Positions 23,834-33,000 are shown, numbered from the stretch's first letter. The stretch is 33,996 bases of DNA from DALYJJ01 sp031969915 (GCA_031969915.1 DALYJJ010000062.1:1-33996); one strand, 5' to 3'. Numbers and translations: made by a program. Notes: generated by a model from the sequence alone, not told the origin.

Positions 23834-23892
23834 CTATAGACTTTCGCTATAGACTTTCGCCACTGTCGTGCCGTCGATTGTGCCGTCGATTG
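23834..23892. repeat. Two short tandem duplications upstream of the Rrf2 promoter
   Basis: CTATAGACTTTCG occurs twice back to back (23834-23846, 23847-23859). After a 9-base gap TGCCGTCGATTG also occurs twice back to back (23869-23880, 23881-23892). The second pair ends 4 bases before the -35 element. They may be regulator binding sites or slippage duplications. Confidence 0.85.
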
Positions 23893-23895
23893 TGG

Positions 23896-23924
23896 TTGAC
23901 ATCCAACAAACACGGATATATGAT
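23896..23924 (+). promoter_or_regulatory. Sigma-70-type promoter of the Rrf2/respiratory operon
   Basis: TTGACA (23896-23901), a 17-base spacer and TATGAT (23919-23924) form a near-consensus promoter. The expected start of transcription near 23931 would leave a leader of about 17 bases before the Rrf2 ATG, which has no Shine-Dalgarno site. Confidence 0.8.
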
Positions 23925-23933
23925 ATCCGCGTT
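23909..23933. promoter_or_regulatory. Inverted-repeat operator overlapping the -10 box
   Basis: Half-sites AACACGGATAT (23909-23919) and ATATCCGCGTT (23923-23933) are complementary at 10 of 11 positions, with a 3-base centre. The dyad covers the -10 element and the start of transcription, the expected position for a repressor. Rrf2 regulators of the NsrR/IscR type bind dyads of this length, so autorepression by the first gene product is the simplest reading. Confidence 0.7.
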
Positions 23934-23947
23934 ATCTCGTTTTTGCA

Positions 23948-24421
23948 ATGTTAGGCAAAACCTCCCTTTCCGCGATCCGCGCGTTGCTGCTCCTGGGGCA
24001 GCAGCAGCGGGGCGTTTGCCTCTCGCCACGCCGTTTGGCGGAAGTGCTTGACGAATCCCCCACCTATCTGGCCAAGGTGGTCCGGCACATGGTGAAAGCA
24101 GGGATTCTGGAAGCCGAGAAGGGCGTCAAGGGCGGCGTGCGCCTGCGGCGTGCGCCGGAGGAGATTACGCTTCTTGCCGTGGTGGAGGCGTGCCAAGGAG
24201 CGATCATCGGGGATTTCTGCGCGTCCGCGAGGCCCCCTTCCAAGTTCTGCAATTTCCACCGGGCCGCGTTGGAGTTGCACGAGGCGATCACCGCCGTGTT
24301 GGAACGATGGACCGTGGCCGAGCTGCTGAAGAAACCCGGCGCGGCCAGCGGCGTTACGTGCCTGATGGGCGCGGCACTGAACTCACCCCCGGACCTGGCA
24401 CAGACGGGGAGTCCGCGATGA
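23948..24421 (+). CDS. Rrf2-family regulator with probable Fe-S cluster site
   Basis: 157-residue winged-helix regulator. The DNA-binding part is typical of Rrf2: SAIRALLLLGQQQ, SPRRLAEVLDESPTYLAKVVRHMVKAGILEAEKGVKGGVRL (26-66), including the Gly-x-Gly-Gly wing. It carries Cys82, Cys91 and Cys101 (spacing C-x8-C-x9-C) in the region where IscR and NsrR bind an Fe-S cluster, plus Cys24 and Cys138. The spacing differs from NsrR and IscR, so the cluster type is unknown. It is the first gene of the respiratory operon and overlaps the next gene by ATGA. It likely controls its own promoter through the dyad at 23909-23933, in response to NO, oxygen, iron or redox state. Confidence 0.92.
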   Translation: MLGKTSLSAIRALLLLGQQQRGVCLSPRRLAEVLDESPTYLAKVVRHMVKAGILEAEKGVKGGVRLRRAPEEITLLAVVEACQGAIIGDFCASARPPSKFCNFHRAALELHEAITAVLERWTVAELLKKPGAASGVTCLMGAALNSPPDLAQTGSPR

Positions 24422-26334
24422 CCGCTCCACTGCGTGTCGAAGTGCCCGGCGAGGGCTATCACCAGGGCCTCATCTCTTGCCAGATGGCGTGTCCTGTGCA
24501 CACCGACGCGCGTGGGTACGTGAGGGCGATCGCGGAAGGGCGGTTCGCGGACGCATACCTGATCGCACGCGGACCGAATCCCTTCGCGTCGATCTGCGGG
24601 CGCGTGTGTGGGGCGCCCTGCGAGACGGCCTGCCGCCGCGGCAAGGTGCCGCGCGTGGACGACGATGGGACGTTCGTGTCCCATGACAAGCCCGTCTCCA
24701 TCCGGGCGTTGAAACGTTTCGTGTGCGAGTTGTACGGCGCAGAGAATCGAGCCGCACAACCCATCCTGCACGACATCGAGAACTTCGGGCCGCCCGCGGC
24801 GGCAAACGCCGAGGAAATGGCAGCTTTCCTGAGGTCGTCGATCGAAGGCTCCTTGCGCCCGGGAAACGGACAAACAGTTGCGATTATCGGCGCTGGGCCA
24901 GCCGGGCTCTCGGCGGCGCACGACCTGGCGCTGCTCGGTTTCCAGCCAACCGTTTTCGAAACGGAGCCGGTTCCCGCGGGGATGCTTGCGGTCGGCGTGC
25001 CTGCCTATCGTCTTCCACGCGAGGTGATCGCCCGCGAGGTCGACGTGATCCGAGCTCTGGGTGTGAAGATCCTCTGCGGCGTCACGGTGGGCAAGGACGT
25101 ATCGTTCGCGCGCCTCCGGTCAGAGTTCGCGGCGGTGATCCTGGCGGTGGGGGCGAAGTCGTCAAGGGGACTCGGCCTGCCGGGAGAGCAGGGGCCTGGC
25201 GTCTTCGGCGGAGTGGATCTGCTACGCGCCGTTTCGTTGGGAGAGCCCTTGGCTGTTGGCCGCAATGTTGTGGTCGTCGGCGGCGGCAACGTGGCTTATG
25301 ACGTCGCACGCTCCGTACTCCGGCAGATTGCCTACGACACGGCGCGCACGGCGGCCCGGCTGCCCGGCACGGCGCGAGTGCGCCTTGTGTCCCTCGAAGG
25401 TCTTGAAGAGATGCCCGCCGACACAGTCGAGATTGTGGAGGGCGACGAAGAGGGTGTGGAACGCCTGAACGGATGGGGGCCTCTCTCCATTGAGCGGCGC
25501 GGGGACGGGGGTGTTGCCGGAGTCCGCTTCCGCCGCTGCTTGCGGGTATACGACGAGAACCGGCGGTTCGCGCCGGTCTTCGACGGCACCGAGCAAGTAC
25601 TGCTGGAGTGTGATTCGGTGATGTTGGCGGTCGGACAGGCGCCCCAGTTGCGGTTCCTCGAAGACGGCGGCGCGGACATCGAGCATTTCCGGCCGGGCTG
25701 GCCGAAAGTGGACCCGCGGACATTGGAAACCACCGCGCCAGGTGTCTTCGTTGCCGGGGACCTGGCGCACGGGACGCGGCTCCTGATCGATGCGGTGGCA
25801 TCGGGCAAGGCCGCCGCACGTTCGGTGTATCGCTTCCTGACCGGAGAAGCGCTGGAGCCGCACGTAGTGACCGCGCACCTCACGTTGGACCGCTACCGCC
25901 GCGAGCGAGGTTACGAGACCATCCGTCGCGTGCCGGTGCCGGCGGCGGATCCGGAGGAGCGGCTGCGGCATCCGGAGGCGCTGGTGGAGCGCGGATACTC
26001 ACCGGAGCAGGCCATGCGCGAAGCGTCGCGCTGTCTGGACTGCGGCGTCACACCGGTGTTCGATGGTTCGCGTTGCGTGCTGTGCGGCGGCTGCGCGGAT
26101 GTCTGCCCGACGCTTTGCCTGAAGCTGGTTCCGCTCGCAGAGATCGCGGAAACCGGGGATGTGAGGGCCGCGATCGAAGCTTCGCTTGGCGCAGGTGCAG
26201 ACCTCACGATGCATTCGGCGATTCTCAAGGACGAGGACCGGTGCATTCGGTGCGCGGCCTGCGCGATACGCTGCCCGGCGGATGCGATCTCAATGGAGCG
26301 GGTTTCCTACACGACGAGGTGGAGCAATCAATGA
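24418..26334 (+). CDS. GltD-like FAD/NAD(P) oxidoreductase with N- and C-terminal Fe-S domains
   Basis: 638 residues. The N-terminal helical domain with cysteines 21, 25, 60, 64, 68 and 72 (SCQMACPVHTDARGYV ... CGRVCGAPCETACRRG) is the double [4Fe-4S] domain of glutamate synthase small subunit and dihydropyrimidine dehydrogenase. An FAD Rossmann motif VAIIGAGPAGLSAAHDL (154-170), a second nucleotide-binding motif VVVVGGGNVAYDVA (about 283) and the ATAPGVFVAGDL-type closure follow. The C-terminal ferredoxin domain has two more clusters (CVLCGGCADVCP and CIRCAACAIRCP). No GltB partner is present. Instead it overlaps the Rieske gene by ATGA, so it probably exchanges electrons between NAD(P)H and the b/c module or quinone pool. 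The ATG at 24418 overlaps the Rrf2 stop codon. Confidence 0.9.
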   Translation: MTAPLRVEVPGEGYHQGLISCQMACPVHTDARGYVRAIAEGRFADAYLIARGPNPFASICGRVCGAPCETACRRGKVPRVDDDGTFVSHDKPVSIRALKRFVCELYGAENRAAQPILHDIENFGPPAAANAEEMAAFLRSSIEGSLRPGNGQTVAIIGAGPAGLSAAHDLALLGFQPTVFETEPVPAGMLAVGVPAYRLPREVIAREVDVIRALGVKILCGVTVGKDVSFARLRSEFAAVILAVGAKSSRGLGLPGEQGPGVFGGVDLLRAVSLGEPLAVGRNVVVVGGGNVAYDVARSVLRQIAYDTARTAARLPGTARVRLVSLEGLEEMPADTVEIVEGDEEGVERLNGWGPLSIERRGDGGVAGVRFRRCLRVYDENRRFAPVFDGTEQVLLECDSVMLAVGQAPQLRFLEDGGADIEHFRPGWPKVDPRTLETTAPGVFVAGDLAHGTRLLIDAVASGKAAARSVYRFLTGEALEPHVVTAHLTLDRYRRERGYETIRRVPVPAADPEERLRHPEALVERGYSPEQAMREASRCLDCGVTPVFDGSRCVLCGGCADVCPTLCLKLVPLAEIAETGDVRAAIEASLGAGADLTMHSAILKDEDRCIRCAACAIRCPADAISMERVSYTTRWSNQ

Positions 26335-26816
26335 CGACAACCGCACAGAAGCAGCGCTCACGGCTCGATCCCGAGCCAATGCCCCGCCGGGACTGGTTGG
26401 GGCTGAGTTCACTATGGGCTATGAGCGGGGCCTTGCTGTTTGGCTTGCTCGGGCTGCTGAAACTCCCCAAGGCCGCGGTGCTGGCATCTCCCTCGAAGAA
26501 GTTCCGTGTGGCCATACCGGAGACCCTGGCGGCGGGAGAGGCGTATGTGCCGCCGGGGCGCTCCGTGGCCATCTATCGGGACGGTGACGGAGTCTACGCC
26601 GTCTCGACGATCTGCACTCACCTGGGCTGTGTCGTGAAGGCCAACGCCGAGGGGTTCGAATGCCCCTGTCACGGGTCGCGGTTCACCGCCCAAGGCGAGG
26701 TCACTAAGGGTCCGGCGCCGCGGCCGTTGTCCTGGCTGAAGGTCAGCGTGAGCGGCGGCGCCGTTACGGTGGATGAAGGCGTCACCGTGCCGCTGGGAAC
26801 GAAGGTAGCGGGATGA
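26331..26816 (+). CDS. Rieske [2Fe-2S] protein of a bc-type complex
   Basis: 161 residues. A twin-arginine start (PMPRRDWLGLSSLWAMSG, Arg19-Arg20) leads into a membrane anchor (about 24-43). The Rieske fold has CTHLGC (95-100) and CPCHGS (111-116): Cys95, His97, Cys111 and His114 hold the cluster and Cys100-Cys113 would form the stabilising disulphide. It accepts electrons from quinol at the outer face of the membrane and passes them to a cytochrome c. It overlaps both neighbours by ATGA (FAD protein upstream, cytochrome b downstream), so subunits are made in fixed proportion. Confidence 0.95.
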   Translation: MTTTAQKQRSRLDPEPMPRRDWLGLSSLWAMSGALLFGLLGLLKLPKAAVLASPSKKFRVAIPETLAAGEAYVPPGRSVAIYRDGDGVYAVSTICTHLGCVVKANAEGFECPCHGSRFTAQGEVTKGPAPRPLSWLKVSVSGGAVTVDEGVTVPLGTKVAG

Positions 26817-28369
26817 CACCCACACTGCCCAAACCGGACGCACTGCGTGAGTTCGTCGAGAACCTTCGGTCCGTCCCCAGGCGACTCACGGAGACCGCTT
26901 TCCGGACCGGTGCGCCGACCACCGACCGGACGCGGTCGAACTTCGTCTTCGGCAATGTGTTTCTTCACCTCCACGCGGTGCGGACGCACCGGTGGAGCCT
27001 GCGCTGGACCACCACCATGGGTCTGGGGATCATGAGCGTGTCGGCGTTTCTCATCGCGCTCGTGACGGGCGTGATGTTGATGTTCTACTACAAGCCCTAT
27101 CCTGAGGCCGCGTATCAGTCAATCAAGGACATCCACTTCGTCGTCCCGACGGGCCGCCTGATCCGGAACCTACACCGCTGGTCGGCGAACTTGATGGTGA
27201 TTGCGGTGATCCTGCACATGGCACGCGCGTTCTACACGGCCGCGTACCGGAAGCCGCGCGAGTACAACTGGCTGATGGGTATCGGGCTGCTGGTAGTCAC
27301 TCTCGGTCTCTCCTTCACCGGCTACCTGCTGCCGTGGGACCAACTCGCGTACTGGGCGATCACTATCGGCGCGAACATCGCCCAGTCGCCGCGCGAGGTG
27401 ACCGATGCCCTGGGTATCACGGACTACTTCGATCCCGGCGGGTTGCAGCGATTGCTGCTGCTCGGGTCGGACCAGGTAGGCGCGGAGGCCTTGATTCGCT
27501 TCTACCTGCTGCACGTGATGCTGCTGCCGCTGGCCCTGGCCGCCTTGATGGCGGTTCACTTCTGGCGCATCCGTAAGGACGGTGGAATGGTGCGCCCGGC
27601 GGACGCTGACCAGCGCCTGGCGCGCGCCGGGCGGGAGGAGACCTATCCGATCTTCACGCAGGCGCCGGCGAAGACCTATCACCTGGCGGCGATCGTTCAG
27701 GGAAAGACCAGCCAGGTGGGTCGCGGGCCGGAGAACACGGTCCCATCCATGCCCCACCTGTTCTACGCCGAGTTGGGCGTGTTGATGGTAACGCTGCTGG
27801 TGTGCCTGGTGCTTTCTCTGGTTTCGGACGCGCCGTTGAAGGAACTCGCCAACCCCAGTGTGCCGGAGAACCCCGCCAAGGCGCCCTGGTACTTCCTGGG
27901 CTTGCAGGAGATGGTCTCCTTCAGCGCCTTCATGGGCGGGATCGGAATACCCGCGATCGTGCTCATCGGCTTGGCGCTGATTCCGTACCTGGACCGCGAG
28001 CGCGAAGGAACGGGCGAATGGTTTGGCGGGCCGGGCGGCTGGCCACTGGTGCGCTTCTCGATGGTCTTCGGTCTGTGCCTGCCGATCCTTCTCGAAGCGT
28101 TGGCCATTCGCTTGGGGTGGCTTCGCGAGTGGTTTCCCGGCATTCCACAGTTGATCGTCACGGCGATCAATCCGGCGACCATTCTCACCACCGCCTACGC
28201 GCTGTTCTCCGTGTGGTGCATCAAACGGTATCAGTCGGTGCGCGCGGGCGCGCTGGGTCTCTTCACGTGCTTCCTCTGCGGATTCCTGGTGCTGACCATC
28301 ATCGGCACCTACTTCCGCGGTCCGAACTGGGTCTTTTACTGGTCGCCATCGGACTGGCCCAAGCATTGA
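26813..28369 (+). CDS. Cytochrome b (fused b6/subunit IV type)
   Basis: 518-residue integral membrane quinol-oxidising subunit. The two b hemes are held by His121/His135 (H-x13-H) and His234/His249 (H-x14-H, the spacing seen in b6-type proteins). The C-terminal part corresponds to subunit IV and carries the quinol-site motif as KAPWYFLGLQEM (356-367), the variant found in many Acidobacteria and Deltaproteobacteria, instead of PEWY. About eight or more helices are predicted, with a long hydrophilic loop at about 250-315. The N-terminal 60 residues resemble the amphipathic b6 start (NVFLHLHAVRTHRWSLRWT). It is translated directly after the Rieske gene (ATGA) and 4 bases before the cytochrome c gene. 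Confidence 0.95.
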   Translation: MTPTLPKPDALREFVENLRSVPRRLTETAFRTGAPTTDRTRSNFVFGNVFLHLHAVRTHRWSLRWTTTMGLGIMSVSAFLIALVTGVMLMFYYKPYPEAAYQSIKDIHFVVPTGRLIRNLHRWSANLMVIAVILHMARAFYTAAYRKPREYNWLMGIGLLVVTLGLSFTGYLLPWDQLAYWAITIGANIAQSPREVTDALGITDYFDPGGLQRLLLLGSDQVGAEALIRFYLLHVMLLPLALAALMAVHFWRIRKDGGMVRPADADQRLARAGREETYPIFTQAPAKTYHLAAIVQGKTSQVGRGPENTVPSMPHLFYAELGVLMVTLLVCLVLSLVSDAPLKELANPSVPENPAKAPWYFLGLQEMVSFSAFMGGIGIPAIVLIGLALIPYLDREREGTGEWFGGPGGWPLVRFSMVFGLCLPILLEALAIRLGWLREWFPGIPQLIVTAINPATILTTAYALFSVWCIKRYQSVRAGALGLFTCFLCGFLVLTIIGTYFRGPNWVFYWSPSDWPKH

Positions 28370-28373
28370 CGCC

Positions 28374-30026
28374 ATGAAGAAGAACAAGTACCTGCTGTTG
28401 GGATCGAGCGCAGCGGCGCTGCTGCTGCTGGCGTGGGCGGCGCTTGACGAGAACTACCTGCGCGAGTGGAGGCGGATTCAGGCTCGCGGGCGCAATGAAG
28501 ACGGCCCGATCCCGGTGCAATTACGCCAGGTGGTGAACGAGAAGCTGGGTGTTGCCGACCGCTGCGTCTCCTGTCACGTGGCAATGAGTCCGGGAGAGCA
28601 GAGCGTCCGCGGCGCAGCGGTGCTCTCCGCGCACAAACCCGTGGTGCACGACCCGGCCGAGATGGGCTGCACGGTTTGTCACGGGGGCCAGGGGCAAGCT
28701 ACGGAGAAGACTGACGCGCACGGCGAGGTTCACTTCTGGCCGGAACCGATGCTCGCCCGGGAGATCTCGTACGCGGGTTGCGGGACGTGTCACGCCGCGC
28801 TGAGCGTTCCCGCCAAAGACCAGTACCGCGCCGCGGTGCAGACGTTCGAAAGGCTTGATTGTTACGCCTGCCACCGCGTGGACGGCAAGGGCGGCACTCT
28901 GCGTCCCGATCGCGGCGGTATGGAGGGGCCGGATTTGTCGCGCGTGGGGATGGCTGGCTACGACGCGGCCTGGCAGGAAAATCACGTCGCGAAGTCGAAG
29001 AGCGAAACGGCCGGGCCCTGGCCGGCCTACCGGCCGGTTTCAACGGAAGACCAGGAACTGCTGGCGGTGTTTCTGCGAACTCGTGTGGCGGCGCCGGAAC
29101 TGGTGGAAGCGAAGAGCGTCTTTCACAGCGATGGGTGTTTGGGCTGCCACAAGGTCAGCGGCGTCGGAGGTGACGACGGGCCGGATCTCTCGCGGGCCGG
29201 ACTGAAAGATCCGGGCCAGTTGAGCTTTGAGCATGTGCCGGGAAAGACCGGAGTGAGCAACTGGATGGTGGAGCATTTTCGCGCACCCGCCTCGGTAGTC
29301 GCGGGATCGCAAATGCCGCCCGCCTCTCTTTCGGAGAAAGAGATTCGGCAGTTGTCCTACTATACGCAGTCGCTTCGCCGAAAAGAGCTTCGCGACCAAT
29401 ACCTACCGAAGGACCGCATTCGCGCGGTCAAGTTCGGTGAGCGCGAGTTTGCCTCGGACGGAGGCACCGTTTACGGCGCTTTTTGCGCGGGCTGCCACGG
29501 GCCGGATGGCCGTGGGCGGCGGGTGGCCGGACTGGCCTCGTTTCCGTCGATCGCCAATCCCGATTTTCTCGCGATCGCCCCCGACAGCCTGCTCCAGCAA
29601 ACCGTGGAGCACGGGCGGCCGGGGCGCCGCATGCCGGGTTGGCTGAAGGCCGACGGCCTGCGGCCGGAGGAGGTGAAGGCCGTGGTGTCCTACATTCGGG
29701 CGCTGGGCGGCGTCGCAGCGGAGGCGGACTCCAAGCCGACGCGGTGGGTTGCGGCCAACTCTACCGAAGGCAAACGCATTTTCGAAACCGCGTGTGCCGG
29801 TTGCCACGGAGAACGTGGGAGGGGCGGCGAAGGCCCGGCCCTGAGCAACAAGATCCTGCACGCTTCAGCCACGGATACCTACCTGGTGGAAACCATCGCG
29901 CGCGGACGGCGGGGGACTTCGATGGGCGCGTTCCTCGAGCCGTCGCCCTCGCGGCCCACGCTCACCCGTGGAGAGATCGAGTCGGTGGTTGCGTATCTGC
30001 GAACCCTCGAAGGAGGCAAGTTATGA
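28374..30026 (+). CDS. Seven-heme cytochrome c
   Basis: 550 residues. An uncleaved or late-cleaved N-terminal helix (MKKNKYLLLGSSAAALLLLAWAAL) anchors it at the outer face of the membrane. Seven CxxCH heme sites begin at Cys64, 99, 136, 163, 255, 371 and 474. The first four form a compact multiheme domain with extra His residues that could be distal ligands. The last three look like separate class I cytochrome c domains, with Met ligands likely in AGSQMPP and GRRMPGW. This plan suits a wire from the Rieske protein to the molybdoenzyme. The gene overlaps the molybdoenzyme gene by ATGA. No bc1-type c1 gene is present, so this protein probably takes that place. Confidence 0.93.
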   Translation: MKKNKYLLLGSSAAALLLLAWAALDENYLREWRRIQARGRNEDGPIPVQLRQVVNEKLGVADRCVSCHVAMSPGEQSVRGAAVLSAHKPVVHDPAEMGCTVCHGGQGQATEKTDAHGEVHFWPEPMLAREISYAGCGTCHAALSVPAKDQYRAAVQTFERLDCYACHRVDGKGGTLRPDRGGMEGPDLSRVGMAGYDAAWQENHVAKSKSETAGPWPAYRPVSTEDQELLAVFLRTRVAAPELVEAKSVFHSDGCLGCHKVSGVGGDDGPDLSRAGLKDPGQLSFEHVPGKTGVSNWMVEHFRAPASVVAGSQMPPASLSEKEIRQLSYYTQSLRRKELRDQYLPKDRIRAVKFGEREFASDGGTVYGAFCAGCHGPDGRGRRVAGLASFPSIANPDFLAIAPDSLLQQTVEHGRPGRRMPGWLKADGLRPEEVKAVVSYIRALGGVAAEADSKPTRWVAANSTEGKRIFETACAGCHGERGRGGEGPALSNKILHASATDTYLVETIARGRRGTSMGAFLEPSPSRPTLTRGEIESVVAYLRTLEGGKL

Positions 30027-33000
30027 AGCAGCGCCTGGAGCGCCGCGATTTTCTCGGGATGCTCAGCGCCGCCGGGTTCGGCGGGCTGGTAGCGTCCACC
30101 AAGGACGCATGGGGGCTGGAAGCGATTCGCAATCCCCTCGCGACCTATCCGGACCGCGGGTGGGAGGGCGTGTACCGCGACTTGTGGAAGTACGATTCGG
30201 TGTTCACCTTTACCTGCGCGCCGAACGATACGCACAATTGCATCCTCAATGCCTACGTGCGAAACGGCGTTGTGGTGCGCATCGGTCCATCGATGAAATA
30301 CGGTGAGGCGACGGACCTGCTGGGCAATAAAGTGACCCACCGTTGGGATCCGCGCGTTTGCCAGAAGGGTCTGGCGCTGACGCGCCGATTTTACGGCGAC
30401 CGGCGCGTGATGGGCTGCGTGATCCGGAAGGGCTTCAAGGAATGGCACGATGCCGGATTCCCACGAGGGAGTGACGGGCTGCCGCCCGCGAAATACTACA
30501 ACCGCGGCCGCGACGAATGGCTTCGCATCACGCACGACGAAGGAGCGAAGATCGCGGCGGCGGTGCTCAAGAATATCGCCGAGACCTATAGCGGCGAAGA
30601 GGGCAAGCGGCGCCTGAGGGAGCAGCACTACGACGAGGTCTGCGTGGAGGCCACCGAGGGTGCGGGCGTTCGCACGATGAAGTTCCGCGGCGGCATGCCC
30701 CTGCTCGGCATCACGCGCGTGTTTGGCATGTACCGGCTCGCGAACTCCATGGCGCTTCTGGACGCGAGGGTGCGCGGCGTTGGTCCGGACAAGGCGCTCG
30801 GGGCCAAGGGCTTCGACAACTACTCCTGGCACACCGACCTGCCGCCTGGGCATCCGATGGTCTCCGGCCAGCAGACCGTTGAGTTCGACCTCCACGCGGT
30901 GGAACACTGCAAGACCCTCGTGGTGTGGGGCATGAATTGGATCACCACGAAGATGCCGGATGCCCATTGGCTCACCGAGGCGCGGCTGAAGGGCGTCAAG
31001 GTGGTGGTCATCGCCTGCGAGTATTCGGCTACTTCCTCTAAGGGCGACGACGCGATCATCGTCCGGCCGGGCACCACACCCGCGCTCGCGCTGGGCCTGG
31101 CAAACGTGATCTTGAGAGAGAAACTCTACGACGCCCAGTATGTGAACCAGTGGACGGACCTGCCCGTGCTGGTCCGCATGGACACGCTCAAGTACCTGCG
31201 CGCGCAGGACGTGTTCGGGGGCGGCCTGGCGGCGCTCGAAAACACGGTGGTCCTGGGTAAGAACGAGAAGGAGCCCCCGCCCTTACAGCACTCCAAGACC
31301 ATCGTCAGCGAGCAGATGCGCATGGAGTGGGGCGACTACGTTTGGTGGGATCGCGCGACGAACGCGCCCAAGCTGCTTTCGCGCGACATGGTCGGCAAGA
31401 ACTCGAACGTGCAGAACCCCCTGCTCGACGACTCCGTCGTCGTGACCTTGGCCGACGGCAAGAAAGTCCGATGCCGGCCCGCCTTCGACCTGATCAACGA
31501 GTACTGCGCACACTTCGATCCGAAGACCACGGAGGAGATCACCTGGGCGCCAGCGGGGGCCGTGGAACTTCTGGCCCGCCACCTGGCGAAGGAGCCCGGG
31601 ACCACTCTCTTCGCGGTGGGCATGGGCCCGAACCAATTCTTCAATAGCGACAACAAGGATCGGGACACGATGCTGCTCGCCGCGCTCACCGGCAACATCG
31701 GCAAGATCTCCGGCAACATCGGCTCCTACGCCGGCAATTATCGCGTGGCCATGTTCAATGGCGCACCGCAATGGATCAATGAGAACCCGTTCGACATCGA
31801 ACTCGACCCAAACAAGAACGCGCGGCCGCGGCAGTACTGGAAGCCGGAGTCGGCGCACTACTACAACCACGAAGACCATCCGCTGCGGGTCGGCAACAAG
31901 CTGCTGACGGGAAAGTCGCACATCCCCGCGCCGACCAAGTCCATGTGGTTCGCCAATGCGAACTCGATCCTGGGGAACGTGAAATGGCATTTCAACACCG
32001 TGGTGAACGTGCTGCCGCGCATCGAGATGGTAGCCGTGAACGAGTGGTGGTGGAGCGCTTCGTGCGAGTGGGCGGACATCGTGTTCGGGGTGGACGCGTG
32101 GTTTGAACTGAAGCACGCGGACATGACCGCGTCGGTTACGAACCCGTTCCTGGTGACCTTCCCCCGAACGCCGATGAAGCGCACGTTCAACACCATGGGC
32201 GATATCGAGGTGGAGGCGCTGGTGAGCGCCAAGCTGGCTGAACTGACGGGCGATCCGCGGTTCAACGACTACTGGAAGTTTGTCCGCGAACACCGGACCG
32301 ATGTCTATCTGCAGCGCATCCTCGATAACAGCACCAACACCAAAGGCTACCGCTTCACCGACCTGGAGGCCAAAGCAAGCCAAGGCATACCGGCGTTGAT
32401 GAACTGCCGCACGTCCCCAAAGTCGGTGGGCTACGACCAGGTGACCGATTCGATCCCCTGGTACACCAAGAGCGGACGCCTGGAATTCTACCGCGAAGAG
32501 GACGAATTCATCGCCGCCGGCGAGAACCTCCCTGTGCACCGCGAACCCGTCGACTCCACGTTCTACGAGCCGAACGTGATCGTTTCGCCGAAGCATGAAG
32601 CGCTGCGGCCCGATGGCCCGGAGAAGTACGGCGTGAGGCGCGACGATCTCTCCTGCGAAACCCGCTGCGGCCGCAACGTAGTGCTGACCTGGCAGGAGAC
32701 AAAGCAGACCAAGCACCCGCTGATGAAAGACGGGTTTAAGTTCATCTTTCACACGCCGAAGTACCGGCATGGCTCCCACACCACGCCCATCGACACCGAC
32801 ATGATCGCGGTGCTCTTCGGGCCGTTCGGCGATCTGTACCGGCACGACAAACGAAGCCCCTTCGTCACGGAAGGGTACGTAGACATCAATCCATCGGACG
32901 CGAAGGAACTCGGCATCGATGACGGCGACTATGTCTATATCGATCCCGACCCGGAAGACCGGCCGTTCCGCGGGTGGCAGAAGGACAAAAGGAACATGGA

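Noticed and set aside
24418..26334. Glutamate synthase small subunit
   Set aside because: The core is GltD-like, but no large subunit is nearby, an extra C-terminal two-cluster ferredoxin domain is present, and the gene is coupled to a Rieske gene.
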